The notes under the pieces: model-generated
Databases searched by the model: none
What the model saw: the letters and a program-made list of their open reading frames with translations, nothing else
What the model was told of the DNA's origin: nothing
From: CAXMRP01 sp965216515
GTDB lineage: Bacteria > Pseudomonadota > Alphaproteobacteria > Rhizobiales > Afifellaceae
DNA: 64,000 bases
Reading direction: 5' to 3'
NCBI GenBank assembly: GCA_965216515.1
Contig: OZ244173.1
Location: 2,914,001-2,978,000, forward strand
Made by a program: the position numbers and the translations under genes
In this document: piece after piece, positions 1 through 9,578 of the stretch
Position numbering within the stretch: the stretch's first letter is position 1
Layout of the letters: each line of letters begins with the position of its first letter

Positions 1-2340
1 ATGTATATCGGCGATACCGACGATGGTTCGGGCCTCCACCACATGGTCTATGAAGTCGTCGACAACGCCATCGACGAGGCGCTGGCCGGCCATGCCGATC
101 GGGTCGATGTGACCCTCAATCCCGACGGCTCGGTCACCGTTTCCGACAATGGCCGCGGGATCCCGACTGACATTCATCAGGGTGAAGGCATTTCCGCGGC
201 CGAGGTGATCATGACCCAGCTGCATGCCGGCGGTAAGTTCGACCAGAACTCCTACAAGGTCTCCGGCGGACTTCATGGCGTCGGCGTGTCGGTGGTCAAT
301 GCCCTGTCCTCCTCGCTGACCATGCGCATCTGGCGCAACGGCAAGGAACATTTCATGCGTTTTGCCGACGGCGTCGCCGAGGATCCGTTGGCTGTCATCG
401 GCGAGGCCGGCGACCGCACCGGCACGCAGATCACGTTCCTGCCCAGCACGGCCACCTTCACGATGACCGAGTTTGACTATGCCACGCTGGAACACCGGCT
501 GCGCGAGCTGGCATTTCTCAATTCCGGCGTGCGGATCATCCTGACGGATGCCCGTGGCGTCGAGCCCCGATCGGAGGAGTTGATGTATGAGGGCGGTCTG
601 GAAGCCTTCGTGCGCTATCTCGATCGCGCCAAGAAGCCGTTGGTTGCCGATCCGGTCGCGGTGCAGGCGGAGCGTGACGGCATCAGTGTCGAAGCCGCGT
701 TGTGGTGGAATGACAGCTACCATGAAAACGTACTGTGCTTCACCAACAACATCCCGCAGCGTGATGGCGGCACACATCTGGCCGGCTTCCGCGCCGCCTT
801 GACCCGGCAGGTCAACGGCTATGCGGAAAGCTCCGGCATCGCCAGGAAGGAGAAGGTTTCGCTCACCGGCGACGACTGCCGGGAGGGCCTCACCTGTGTT
901 CTGTCGGTGAAGGTGCCGGATCCGAAATTCTCCTCCCAGACCAAGGACAAGCTTGTGTCATCGGAAGTCCGGCCGGTTGTCGAGAGCGAGATCAACGAGG
1001 CGCTGAACCGCTGGTTTGAGGAACATCCCGCCGAAGCCCGGATCATCGTCGGCAAGGTGGTCGAAGCGGCGGCGGCGCGCGAGGCGGCGCGAAAAGCGCG
1101 CGAACTGACCCGGCGCAAGGGGGCGCTCGACATCGCTTCGTTGCCGGGCAAGCTCGCCGACTGCCAGGAGCGTGATCCGGCCTTGTCGGAATTGTTCCTC
1201 GTGGAGGGCGATTCCGCCGGCGGCTCGGCCAAGCAGGGCCGCAACCGCGCAAATCAGGCGGTCTTGCCGTTGCGTGGCAAGATCCTCAACGTCGAACGGG
1301 CGCGGTTCGACAAGATGCTCTCATCGCAGGAGATCGGTACCTTGATCACTGCGCTCGGCACCGGTATCGGCAAAGAGGAATTCGATATCGAAAAGCTGCG
1401 CTACCACAAGGTCATCATCATGACCGATGCCGATGTCGACGGCGCCCACATTCGCACGCTGCTTTTGACATTTTTCTTCCGTCAGATGCCGGAATTGATC
1501 GAACGCGGTCATTTGTTCATTGCCCAGCCGCCGCTTTACAAGGCGACCCGCGGCAAGTCGGAGCGCTATTTGAAGGACGAGCGGGCGCTGGAGGACTATC
1601 TGATCGACGGCGGTCTGGAGGATGCCGTGCTTGTCCTCGCAAACGGCGAGGAACGGGCCGGCGCCGATCTGCGCACCGTTATCGGATCCGCTCTGGCTGT
1701 GCGGGCCCACCTCGACAATCTCCACACCAAGTATCGTCGCCGGGTCGTCGAGCAGGCGGCAATCGCCGGCGCGCTCGATCCCGAGCGCCTGTCGAATACC
1801 GAGCTCGCGAACGCGGCGGCGGCTTATATTGCCCGCCGACTGGATGCCATCGAGGAAGACACCGAACGTGGCTGGAACGGATTTGTCGCCGAGGACGGCT
1901 CGCTTGTCTTTGAACGCACGCTGCGCGGCGTCAAGGAAGTTGAACAGATCGACAGCGTGTTGATCAATTCCGCCGACGCCCGGCGGATAGACGCCCATGC
2001 CGCCGAGCTTCAGGTGCTGTACGGCCAGCCGGCACAGCTTCGCCGCAAGGGCGAGGAAACGGTGATCCACGGCCCCCGCGACCTTCTCGATGCGATATTC
2101 ACGGCCGGCCGCAAGGGCGTGACCATGCAGCGCTACAAGGGCCTCGGCGAAATGAACGCCGATCAGTTGTGGGAGACGACGCTCGATCCGGCGGCGCGCA
2201 CCCTTCTCCGGGTGCGGGTCAAAGAGGGCGAAGACGCCGATGCGCGCATGATTTTCGCCGCGCTGATGGGCGATGAAGTCGAGCCGCGCCGCGAATTCAT
2301 CCAGGAAAACGCCCTTGCCGTCGCCAATCTGGATGTCTGA
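1..2340 (+). CDS. gyrB: DNA gyrase subunit B, 5' end outside window
   Basis: ATPase subunit of the type II topoisomerase that introduces negative supercoils. The visible 779 residues open at the MYIGDT motif, which in complete GyrB follows about 25-35 residues (usually ending RKRPG), so the ATG at base 1 is an internal Met and the true start lies upstream. Seen in order: GHKL ATPase motifs (EVVDNAIDEAL near residue 18, DNGRGIP, GGLHGVGVSVVNALS), the transducer region, the TOPRIM acidic motif EGDSAGGSA near residue 402 and TDADVDGAH near 475-483, and the C-terminal QRYKGLGEMNADQLW motif. The last motif and overall length fit GyrB rather than ParE. Stands alone; the next gene on the same strand is 230 bp away. 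Confidence 0.97.
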   Translation: MYIGDTDDGSGLHHMVYEVVDNAIDEALAGHADRVDVTLNPDGSVTVSDNGRGIPTDIHQGEGISAAEVIMTQLHAGGKFDQNSYKVSGGLHGVGVSVVNALSSSLTMRIWRNGKEHFMRFADGVAEDPLAVIGEAGDRTGTQITFLPSTATFTMTEFDYATLEHRLRELAFLNSGVRIILTDARGVEPRSEELMYEGGLEAFVRYLDRAKKPLVADPVAVQAERDGISVEAALWWNDSYHENVLCFTNNIPQRDGGTHLAGFRAALTRQVNGYAESSGIARKEKVSLTGDDCREGLTCVLSVKVPDPKFSSQTKDKLVSSEVRPVVESEINEALNRWFEEHPAEARIIVGKVVEAAAAREAARKARELTRRKGALDIASLPGKLADCQERDPALSELFLVEGDSAGGSAKQGRNRANQAVLPLRGKILNVERARFDKMLSSQEIGTLITALGTGIGKEEFDIEKLRYHKVIIMTDADVDGAHIRTLLLTFFFRQMPELIERGHLFIAQPPLYKATRGKSERYLKDERALEDYLIDGGLEDAVLVLANGEERAGADLRTVIGSALAVRAHLDNLHTKYRRRVVEQAAIAGALDPERLSNTELANAAAAYIARRLDAIEEDTERGWNGFVAEDGSLVFERTLRGVKEVEQIDSVLINSADARRIDAHAAELQVLYGQPAQLRRKGEETVIHGPRDLLDAIFTAGRKGVTMQRYKGLGEMNADQLWETTLDPAARTLLRVRVKEGEDADARMIFAALMGDEVEPRREFIQENALAVANLDV

Positions 2341-2397
2341 CCCGAAGCGGTCCCGGCCCGCGCCGGTACCGCGGACGTGTTTCTGAAAGGAGCCATC

Positions 2398-2415
2398 TGT
2401 GTCAATTTGGACACA
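2398..2415. promoter_or_regulatory. Inverted repeat TGTGTC-N6-GACACA, possible operator
   Basis: TGTGTC, spacer AATTTG, GACACA: perfect 6-bp arms giving a nearly symmetrical 18-bp site, about 155 bp upstream of the L,D-transpeptidase start. The shape suits a dimeric regulator site; no regulator can be named. It could be chance. Confidence 0.3.
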
Positions 2416-2570
2416 ATTACGGCCTTCCCTTTCGTGTATGCAACATTCATGCTTGCGCATGATTGCAGCCGATGGCGAAATCGAACAACGAAACCAGCAG
2501 CTTGCCGAGTTTCCGGCGGGACAGGAGATCGAAGGGGTGGACACCCGTGATTGAGCGATCATCAGGCGCC

Positions 2571-3287
2571 ATGGACCGGCGCATATTCTTGGCTTCGGGT
2601 ATTGCCGCAGCGGCCCTTGCCGGTTGCACGACGACCGACACCGGGACGACGACCGTACAGGCACCCGGTGCGCCGAAGATGCTTTTGGCGCCGGCGGGCG
2701 AAAAATTTCCGGTCGAGCCGGTCAATCTTTCGCGCATTCCGGCGAAGTACCATCGCCAGCGGGTGCGAAACCGCACCGGCGAAGGACCGAACACGATCAT
2801 CGTCGATCCCAATGCGAAGTTCCTCTATTTCGTCGAAAGCGAACGCTATGCATGGCGGTATGGTATCGGCGTGGGCCGCGCCGGCTTCGGCTGGAGCGGC
2901 GAGGCGGTCATCAAGGCCAAGCGGGAGTGGCCGGCCTGGCACCCGCCAAAGGAAATGCAGGAGCGCGATCCGGAGGCGGCGAAATGGGCGGACGGAATGC
3001 CCGGCGGGCCGACAAATCCGATCGGCGCCCGGGGGCTCTACCTTTATCAGGGCAATGTCGATACGCTTTACCGCATTCACGGCACGGCCGAGGTGTGGAG
3101 CATCGGTCGGGCCGTTTCCTCCGGCTGTATCCGCATGCTCAACGCCGATGTGATCGATTTGTACGAGCGTACGCCGCTGGGCACGCGTGTGATCGTTCGC
3201 AAATCGAGCGGTGAAGTGATTGCGGAGACCGCGCGCGATATCGGTCAAAGTGTCGGGCGGGCGATCAACAACGCGGTGAACGGCTGA
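2571..3287 (+). CDS. L,D-transpeptidase (YkuD fold) lipoprotein
   Basis: Predicted periplasmic peptidoglycan cross-linking or protein-anchoring enzyme. The start at 2571 was chosen because it places MDRRIFLASGIAAAALAGC at the N-terminus: twin Arg, hydrophobic stretch and an LAGC lipobox, so a Tat/Sec-exported lipoprotein; upstream in-frame starts (from 2463) would bury the signal. The YkuD catalytic motif is HGTAEVWSIGRAVSSGCIRMLNAD in its usual spacing, with the HG...SxGC(I/V)R(M/L) His and nucleophilic Cys both present. 238 aa, normal for the family. Monocistronic, 230 bp after gyrB. The substrate (peptidoglycan or an outer-membrane protein) is not visible in the sequence. Confidence 0.9.
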   Translation: MDRRIFLASGIAAAALAGCTTTDTGTTTVQAPGAPKMLLAPAGEKFPVEPVNLSRIPAKYHRQRVRNRTGEGPNTIIVDPNAKFLYFVESERYAWRYGIGVGRAGFGWSGEAVIKAKREWPAWHPPKEMQERDPEAAKWADGMPGGPTNPIGARGLYLYQGNVDTLYRIHGTAEVWSIGRAVSSGCIRMLNADVIDLYERTPLGTRVIVRKSSGEVIAETARDIGQSVGRAINNAVNG

Positions 3288-3350
3288 CGGCGCTCCGAAG
3301 GCGTTTCCCCGGCCGATCCGATCGGTTGCACCCCTGCCGCCTGGCGGGCC

Positions 3351-3758
3351 CTAGCTCCGTCTGAGCTTCTTGATATCCGAACGCCTCTTTTTTGCTGCGA
3401 TCCGCCGCTCCACCGATGCTCTTGTCGGCCGGGTCGGGCGGCGGGGCTTGCGGACCACTGTTGCCTCGCGGATGAGCGCAATCAACCTGTCGATGGCGTC
3501 GGAGCGGTTTTGAGCCTGGGTGCGATGGCGCGAAGCCTCGATCACGATCACACCCTCCCCGGTCATGCGGCGGCCGGCCAGGTGTTTCAGCCGCGCCTTG
3601 ACCGGCGGCGGCAGGGAAGGGGAGCCGGCGGCATCGAATCGAAGCTGGACCGCGGTCGCCACCTTGTTGACGTTCTGCCCGCCGGGCCCGGACGCACGGA
3701 TGAACCGGAAGGACAATTCGTCTTCGTCAAGCGCCAGCGTGCCGGTGATCGGGATCAT
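3351..3758 (-). CDS. arfB: Peptidyl-tRNA hydrolase ArfB (YaeJ), ribosome rescue
   Basis: Codon-independent release factor that frees peptides from ribosomes stalled on mRNA without a stop codon. The protein (135 aa) has the class I release-factor loop ASGPGGQNVNK with the catalytic GGQ near residue 25, and the basic C-terminal tail (AAKKRRSDIKKLRRS) that enters the empty mRNA channel; it lacks the codon-recognition domain of RF1/RF2. Start chosen at MIPITG, which matches family length; the open frame reaches further upstream with non-family sequence. Sits between lepA and the transpeptidase gene and is convergent with the latter. Confidence 0.95.
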   Translation of the reverse strand: MIPITGTLALDEDELSFRFIRASGPGGQNVNKVATAVQLRFDAAGSPSLPPPVKARLKHLAGRRMTGEGVIVIEASRHRTQAQNRSDAIDRLIALIREATVVRKPRRPTRPTRASVERRIAAKKRRSDIKKLRRS

Positions 3759-3897
3759 GGTTTGCCCCAACGGATAGCCGAATCGGCGCCGGTTCGCAGC
3801 CTGCATCCGGAACGCGACCGCGTGCCCCACAGGCGCGCCCACTCCGGGCTGCCGGCTGGTTGCGGCGCTTCGTGATCGGACAGCCGACGCAATCCGT

Positions 3898-5763
3898 TCA
3901 GTCATCCCCCATCTTGAGCGCCGCGATGAACGCCTCCTGGGGGATCTCCACCTTGCCGAACTGGCGCATCTTCTTCTTGCCCGCCTTCTGCTTCTCCAGG
4001 AGCTTGCGCTTGCGGGTCACGTCGCCGCCATAGCATTTGGCCGTCACGTCCTTGCGCAGGGCGGAGATGGTCTCCCGCGCGATCACCTTGCCGCCGATCG
4101 CCGCCTGGATCGGGATCTTGAACAGGTGCCGGGGGATCAGCTCCTTCAGTTTCTCGCACATCACCCGCCCGCGCGCCTCTGCCTGGCTGCGATGAACGAG
4201 CATGGAGAGCGCATCGACCGGTTCCCCATTGACCAGAACGCTCATCTTGACCAGGTCGCCGGCCCGCATGTCGGTGATCTGATAGTCGAAGCTGGCATAT
4301 CCCTTCGACACCGATTTCAGCCGGTCGTAGAAATCAAACACGACTTCGTTGAGCGGCAGATCGTAGACGGCCATGGCCCGGCTGCCGACATAGGAAAGGT
4401 CCGCCTGCAGCCCCCGGCGCTCCTGACAGAGCTTCAGGACGGCGCCGAGATATTCGTCCGGCGTCAGGATCGTGGCGCGGATCCACGGTTCACGGACCTC
4501 GCGGATCTTGACAACATCGGGCATGTCGGCGGGATTGTGCAATTCGATCTGGTTGCCGTCCGTGAGCGTGATGCCGTAGACGACGGAAGGCGCCGTGGCG
4601 ATCAGGTCGAGGTCAAATTCCCGGTTGAGCCGCTCCTGAATGATCTCCAGATGCAGGAGGCCCAGGAAGCCGCAGCGGAACCCGAAGCCGAGCGCCGCCG
4701 AGGTTTCCATCTCGAAGGAAAAGCTCGCATCGTTGAGCCGGAGCTTGCCCATGGCGGCGCGAAGATCTTCGAAATCGGCGGCGTCGACCGGAAACAGGCC
4801 GCAGAACACCACAGGCTGTACCGGCTGAAAGCCGGGCAGGGGTTCGGCGGTCGGCTTGCGGTCGTCGGTAATCGTGTCGCCGACGCGGGTGTCGGCCACC
4901 TCCTTGATCGAGGCTGTCAGGAATCCGATCTCGCCGGGCCGCAATTCGCCGATATCGATCATCTTGGGTGTGAAGAGGCCAACCCGGTCGATCTCATAGC
5001 GGGCACCTGTGCCCATCATGCGGATTGTCCCGCCCTTTTTCAGCGTTCCGTCGATGACGCGGACCAGCACCACAACGCCGAGATAGGCGTCGTACCAGCT
5101 GTCGACCAGAAGCGCCTTGAGAGGTGCCGCGTCGTCGCCGCCCCACCGGCCGCTTTTCGGTGACGGCAGACGGGTGACGATTGCCTCAAGCACGTCGGCG
5201 ATGCCCTGTCCGGTCTTGGCCGATATTTCCAGCGCCTCATTGGCATCGAGGCCGATCACTTCCGCGATTTGCTGCCGGATCCGGTCCGGTTCCGCAGCCG
5301 GCAGGTCGATTTTGTTGAGCACGGGAACGATCTCGTGGTCGGCTTCGATGGCCTGATAGACATTGGCAAGCGTCTGCGCTTCCACGCCCTGGCCGGCGTC
5401 GACCACAAGCAGCGAACCCTCGCAGGCGGCCAGTGATCGGTTGACTTCGTAGGCGAAATCGACGTGGCCCGGCGTATCGATCAGGTTCAGATGATAGGTT
5501 TCGCCATCCTGCGCCACATAGCGAAGATGAACGGTCTGCGCCTTGATCGTGATGCCGCGTTCGCGCTCGATGTCCATGCTGTCGAGCACCTGCTCCTTCA
5601 TTTCCCGGTCGCTCAATCCGCCGGTCATCTGGATCAACCGGTCGGCGAGCGTCGACTTGCCATGATCGATATGGGCGACGATGGAGAAATTCCGGATATG
5701 CGACAGCGGCACATGGTCGGCGGCGCGGCTGCCCTGTTTTCGCGTTTTGACGATCTCGCTCAT
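3898..5763 (-). CDS. lepA: Elongation factor 4 (LepA), ribosome-associated GTPase
   Basis: Translational GTPase that back-translocates or remodels stalled ribosomes. The G motifs are AHIDHGKST (residues 30-38), DTPGHVDF (96-103) and NKID (150-153), followed by the EF-G-like domains and the LepA-specific C-terminal domain ending with a lysine-rich stretch (KRKLLEKQKAGKKKMRQ). 621 aa is about 20 longer than usual because of a short basic N-terminal extension, so an in-frame later start is possible. 139 bp upstream of arfB on the same strand. Confidence 0.97.
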   Translation of the reverse strand: MSEIVKTRKQGSRAADHVPLSHIRNFSIVAHIDHGKSTLADRLIQMTGGLSDREMKEQVLDSMDIERERGITIKAQTVHLRYVAQDGETYHLNLIDTPGHVDFAYEVNRSLAACEGSLLVVDAGQGVEAQTLANVYQAIEADHEIVPVLNKIDLPAAEPDRIRQQIAEVIGLDANEALEISAKTGQGIADVLEAIVTRLPSPKSGRWGGDDAAPLKALLVDSWYDAYLGVVVLVRVIDGTLKKGGTIRMMGTGARYEIDRVGLFTPKMIDIGELRPGEIGFLTASIKEVADTRVGDTITDDRKPTAEPLPGFQPVQPVVFCGLFPVDAADFEDLRAAMGKLRLNDASFSFEMETSAALGFGFRCGFLGLLHLEIIQERLNREFDLDLIATAPSVVYGITLTDGNQIELHNPADMPDVVKIREVREPWIRATILTPDEYLGAVLKLCQERRGLQADLSYVGSRAMAVYDLPLNEVVFDFYDRLKSVSKGYASFDYQITDMRAGDLVKMSVLVNGEPVDALSMLVHRSQAEARGRVMCEKLKELIPRHLFKIPIQAAIGGKVIARETISALRKDVTAKCYGGDVTRKRKLLEKQKAGKKKMRQFGKVEIPQEAFIAALKMGDD

Positions 5764-5842
5764 GTCGCGGCATGTAGCATCGGCCGCAGTTCAGGCAAAG
5801 CGGAAGGTTCGACAAATCGGTTATGCATGGGCCGGCAAACGA

Positions 5843-6322
5843 TCATTCGTTCGATCCCAGCCCCAGCCGCGCGTGCCAGTCGGCGATGCTCTCGTCGGGA
5901 TACTCATCGAACGTCTTGTCGCCGTCGCGGATGCAGGCCGCGACCCAGTCCGGTTTTGAACCCAGCATCAGATGCGTGCGTTCGGGGGGAACGGGCAGCG
6001 GCGTATCAATCGAGGAGGCGTGCGGATGCACCAGGTCCGGCCAACGCGGATCCCAAACCCAAAGTGCGCTGCCGCAATTCCCGCAAAATGTGCGGCCCGC
6101 CGGGCTTTCGCCGCCTTCCGAAAGGCGGGCGTGGTAGGTGCGAATGTGTTCACTGCCCCGCACTTCCAGCGTCTGGTGGCGGGCGCCCAGATTGATGGCT
6201 GATCCGCCGGAGCCGGCCGTTTTCCGGCAGATACCGCAATAGCAGAGATTGTAGGGATAGGGATGCGGACAGCGGACGGAATATCGAACTGCGCCGCAGT
6301 GGCATGAGCCGTTCAGTTTCAT
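5843..6322 (-). CDS. GFA (CENP-V/glutathione-dependent formaldehyde-activating) domain protein
   Basis: 159-residue protein with the Cys-rich zinc-binding layout of the GFA family: CHCG near residue 7, CYCGICRK near 30 and a later CGNCGSALW pair. The family takes its name from a formaldehyde-glutathione adduct enzyme, but most members have no proven reaction; the substrate here is unknown. The start MKLNGSCHCG (6322) is preferred over the upstream in-frame ATG because family members begin directly before the first Cys pair. Lies 80 bp from lepA, on the same strand. Confidence 0.85.
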   Translation of the reverse strand: MKLNGSCHCGAVRYSVRCPHPYPYNLCYCGICRKTAGSGGSAINLGARHQTLEVRGSEHIRTYHARLSEGGESPAGRTFCGNCGSALWVWDPRWPDLVHPHASSIDTPLPVPPERTHLMLGSKPDWVAACIRDGDKTFDEYPDESIADWHARLGLGSNE

Positions 6323-6516
6323 GAGATATGCTCCGGTTCTGTCAATACGCTTTGGCAATGCGGGCCGGATATCGGTGGTTCGTGCCCGTTGGCTGTCCTG
6401 TCCGTGCCGGGCCCGCTTTACTCAATCTGGGCCAGCCGGGGCAAACGACAAACCGGTTTGCAAAATGCGGCTGCCGATGGGGTGTTCGTTCTGATCCTGC
6501 GAACCCCCGCCGCCGA

Positions 6517-7395
6517 TCAGGTTGATGCCGTTGGCGTGTCCGCCGGTCGACCAGCCGCGTCCGGCGTGGCGGCCGCGGCTTCGGGCGGGTTTGCGGACGG
6601 GGCGTTTGCGGTGTTCTTGCGCGCCTCGATCCGGTGCCAAACAAGGTTCTTGTAGTCAAAACCGCGTTCGATGGTCGGTTTCACAACGGCAAAATACGGC
6701 GACAGGTCGAAATCGCGCGGCGCGAACAGGGAGTGGTGCCGGATGTGGTATATTTCCCGGCGCATTCGGCGCGCCAGTTCGCTGTCATGTTCCGGGCGTT
6801 GAATTTTCGGCAGGATTGGATATCGCACGGCCTGAAACGCCTGGGCGATCAGGCTGGAACAGATCGCCCGCGTCGGATCGCCCGATCCAAGCGCGATAGC
6901 CCGTCGCCGGAGCGATTGCGGCAGCGGCAGCGGGAAGAAATAGCGCAACATGTCGAAGATGTTTTTCAGGTCGTATTTCAGGCCGAGATTGGCGAGCATG
7001 AACAGAACGATGCGGCGGCGGTCCTCGATGCTGAGGCCGACAGGTCGGCAGATGCGTGTGTTGAACGTGCGATACTTTGACATCGGCACGGAGATGCAAC
7101 CCTCGCCCAGCACCACTTCCACCAGCACGTGCGGCTCTCCGGATTCCGTTTTCCGGTCGCCGATCGGACCGACGAATATTGCGGCGTGAGACCATGTGGA
7201 CGTTGTCAGATATTTGATCACCATGGAGATGTACTGGCTGCCTTCCACCAGCAATATGTCGCCAGGCTGCATTGTCTGGCACAACGTGTCGGGGTCAGAA
7301 GGCGTATACGGTTCATAACCCGACACCTGCGTGCGTAGCCGTGCAGCCATCCAGGCGCCGATGCGGTCAAGGGCTCTTCCGCTCGATTGGGCCAC
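6517..7395 (-). CDS. YiiX/YebB-like permuted papain-fold protein
   Basis: 292-aa protein of the NlpC/P60-related permuted papain fold (YiiX, MEROPS C92 type). The N-terminal lobe has the PGDILLVEG strand followed by STWSHAAIFVG with the catalytic His70 and a LVEVVLGEG strand; the nucleophile Cys179 is in AICSSLIAQAF, the circularly permuted order typical of this group. The family hydrolyses amide or ester bonds in peptides or lipids, but a substrate is not known here. The last 40 residues are Ala/Pro/Thr-rich and low complexity. No clear signal peptide. Divergent from mbfA across about 200 bp. Confidence 0.8.
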   Translation of the reverse strand: MAQSSGRALDRIGAWMAARLRTQVSGYEPYTPSDPDTLCQTMQPGDILLVEGSQYISMVIKYLTTSTWSHAAIFVGPIGDRKTESGEPHVLVEVVLGEGCISVPMSKYRTFNTRICRPVGLSIEDRRRIVLFMLANLGLKYDLKNIFDMLRYFFPLPLPQSLRRRAIALGSGDPTRAICSSLIAQAFQAVRYPILPKIQRPEHDSELARRMRREIYHIRHHSLFAPRDFDLSPYFAVVKPTIERGFDYKNLVWHRIEARKNTANAPSANPPEAAAATPDAAGRPADTPTAST

Positions 7396-7599
7396 GGATC
7401 TTCTCCTGGTCGTTTTCCACCGGCAGGAAATTTGCAGGCCTTCGGCACGCTTTCAAGGGTATCGGCCGGGTTCCGGCGTTCAATATGCGATCGTCGGCCG
7501 ATCTGCTGCCAAATCGGAGAAATTTGCGCCCGTGCCGGTTGAACCCTCACCGGCAGCCCGGTAGGTCATGGCGGACATAAATCTCTGCGAGTGTGAACC

Positions 7600-8577
7600 A
7601 TGATACCGGGCTTTGCCGGACGTCGTCGCTTTTCCGACTTGAGCGAGAGGGAAATCCTCGCCCTGGCCATTGCCGCGGAGGAAGATGACAGCCGCATCTA
7701 TGCGACCTATGCCGAGCGCCTGAGGTCGGATTACCCGGGATCGGCAAAACTTTTCGACGAGATGGTGGCTGAGGAGAACGAACACCGGGACATGCTGATC
7801 GGGGAATACCGCCGGCGTTTCGGCGATACGATCCCGCTCATCCGGCGCGAGCATGTGGCGGGGTTTTATTCCCGTCGCCCGGTTTGGCTGGTCGAAAATC
7901 TCGGGCTGGAACGGATTCGCGAAGAAGCCGCGAATATGGAAATCCAGGCTCGCGATTTTTATCTGAAAGCGGCAAAGAACACCTCCGACGCCGGCACGAG
8001 GAAACTGCTGGGCGATCTGGCGATTGCCGAAAGCTCGCATGTCGACACTGCCAACCGGCTGGAGAAGGAGCATCTGCCCGGAGACGCCCGGGCCGAGGAA
8101 GATCGGGCGGCGAAGCGACAGTTTATCCTGACCTGGGTCCAGCCCGGCCTTGCCGGCCTGATGGATGGGTCGGTGTCCACGCTGGCGCCGATCTTCGCCA
8201 CCGCGTTCGCCACCGGCGACACCTGGACCACGTTCATCGTCGGGCTGGCCGCATCGGTCGGGGCCGGCATATCCATGGGCTTCACCGAGGCGGCGTCCGA
8301 TGACGGCGAACTGTCGGGAAGGGGTTCGCCGGTCAAGCGCGGATTCGCCTCCGGCATCATGACCACGATCGGCGGGCTGGGCCACGCGCTTCCCTATTTG
8401 ATCCCCGATTTCAACACCGCGACAACGTTGGCGATTATCGTCGTGTTCATTGAGCTTTGGGCCATCGCCTGGATTCAGAAGAAGTACATGGATACACCGT
8501 TTCTGCGCGCCGCCATGCAGGTCGTGCTCGGCGGATCACTGGTGTTTGCGGCCGGCATTCTGATTGGAAATGCCTGA
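7600..8577 (+). CDS. mbfA: MbfA-type membrane-bound ferritin, iron exporter
   Basis: Two-domain protein (325 aa). The N-terminal half (about 1-155) is a rubrerythrin/ferritin-like four-helix bundle with di-iron ligands in AAEEDDSRIY, AEENEHRDM, NMEIQARDFY and AESSHVDTA; the C-terminal half (about 175-325) is a VIT1/CCC1-type transporter with five hydrophobic segments, including the GLMDGSVSTLAP motif. In rhizobia MbfA exports iron and protects against H2O2, and is repressed by Irr; no convincing Irr box was seen upstream, so regulation is left open. Start ATG at 7600 fits the family N-terminus. Confidence 0.9.
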   Translation: MIPGFAGRRRFSDLSEREILALAIAAEEDDSRIYATYAERLRSDYPGSAKLFDEMVAEENEHRDMLIGEYRRRFGDTIPLIRREHVAGFYSRRPVWLVENLGLERIREEAANMEIQARDFYLKAAKNTSDAGTRKLLGDLAIAESSHVDTANRLEKEHLPGDARAEEDRAAKRQFILTWVQPGLAGLMDGSVSTLAPIFATAFATGDTWTTFIVGLAASVGAGISMGFTEAASDDGELSGRGSPVKRGFASGIMTTIGGLGHALPYLIPDFNTATTLAIIVVFIELWAIAWIQKKYMDTPFLRAAMQVVLGGSLVFAAGILIGNA

Positions 8578-8744
8578 TTTCGTTGAATGCGTAACGGGTT
8601 CTTTACCCGCGTGGCGTAACCGACGAACCAGGCCAATCACAACCGGGACGATTGTGTCGTGAACCACGTCATTATGGATGCCTTCGGCCAGCTGTGCCGG
8701 CTTCTGGCAAACAGATATCGGCCCGAATGCCACTACATGCGCGG

Positions 8745-8783
8745 CCCCGGTCCGGCCTGCGCCGCCCGCCGCCGCGACCGGGG
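8745..8783. terminator. GC-rich inverted repeat between convergent mbfA and gpmA
   Basis: CCCCGGTC (8745-8752) pairs with GACCGGGG (8776-8783) across a 23-nt GC-rich loop. It lies in the 272-bp gene-free gap between two convergent genes, where a bidirectional terminator is expected, but there is no T-tract. No other gene-like content seen in 8578-8849. Confidence 0.3.
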
Positions 8784-8849
8784 ATTGGTCTAGGCGTCGT
8801 CGGCGATACCGGAAGCGCCTGAAGTTGGCCGTTGCCCCGGGGCCGGGTC

Positions 8850-9482
8850 TCAATCCAGGATCATCTTCTCCGCCACCGTCGTGTCGGCGTTAAGCCGGTA
8901 GACCAACGGTACGCCAGTGGCGATTTCCAGCGAGAGGATCTCGTCATTGTCGAGCCGATCGAGCACCTTGACGATCGAGCGCAGGGAATTGCCGTGGGCG
9001 GCAACCAGAACGTTGCGGCCACCCATGACGTCGGGGAGAATGTCTGTCACGAAATATGGCAGCGTGCGGGCCAGCGTATCCTTCAGGCTTTCCCCGCCGG
9101 GAGGCGGGGTGTCATAGGATCGCCGCCAGATATGGACCTGTTCGTCGCCCCATTTCTTGCGCGCATCGTCCTTGTTGAGCCCTGAAAGGTCGCCATAGTC
9201 GCGTTCATTGAGGGCCTGGTCCTCGAACCGGGGCAGCGCATCGGCGCCGGTGATCGGCAGCCCGAGCTCTTCCAGTATCAGATCGAGTGTCTTTTGGGCG
9301 CGGGACAGCACGCTCGTATAGGTCACGTCAAAGCGATACCCGCCCTCCTTCAATCTCCGCCCGCCGGCGCGGGCTTCGGCGACGCCTTTTTCCGTCAAGC
9401 CCGGGTCTTTCCAGCCGGTGAACAGGTTTTTCAGGTTCCATTCGCTCTGGCCGTGGCGAACGAGTACGAGGAGGCGGTCCAT
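8850..9482 (-). CDS. gpmA: 2,3-bisphosphoglycerate-dependent phosphoglycerate mutase
   Basis: Glycolytic/gluconeogenic enzyme interconverting 3- and 2-phosphoglycerate through a phosphohistidine. The LVRHGQSEWN motif at residues 7-16 carries the phospho-accepting His, NERDYGDLSGLNK is the substrate loop, and AAHGNSLR holds the second catalytic His. 210 aa is the short form common in alphaproteobacteria. Followed on the same strand by no close partner; dapB lies 96 bp upstream and may be co-transcribed, an arrangement frequent in this group. Confidence 0.96.
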   Translation of the reverse strand: MDRLLVLVRHGQSEWNLKNLFTGWKDPGLTEKGVAEARAGGRRLKEGGYRFDVTYTSVLSRAQKTLDLILEELGLPITGADALPRFEDQALNERDYGDLSGLNKDDARKKWGDEQVHIWRRSYDTPPPGGESLKDTLARTLPYFVTDILPDVMGGRNVLVAAHGNSLRSIVKVLDRLDNDEILSLEIATGVPLVYRLNADTTVAEKMILD

Positions 9483-9578
9483 TGTTTTCTCCGAAATTGG
9501 AATCGAGACAGGCCGAACGGAAGCTTGGCTGTTTTGAAGTTTGAAAGCGCTGATCGTTCACATCATCATTCACCCGTT

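Noticed and set aside
1321..2664. 447-codon minus-strand frame over gyrB
   Set aside because: Lies opposite the well-conserved TOPRIM and C-terminal parts of gyrB and has no family similarity.
7396..7599. Possible Irr/ICE iron box upstream of mbfA
   Set aside because: Irr control is known for mbfA in rhizobia, but no sequence close to an ICE box could be found in this gap.
8659..8793. 44-codon frame starting GTG between mbfA and gpmA
   Set aside because: No ribosome-binding site or family match, and it covers the GC-rich inverted repeat in a convergent gap.
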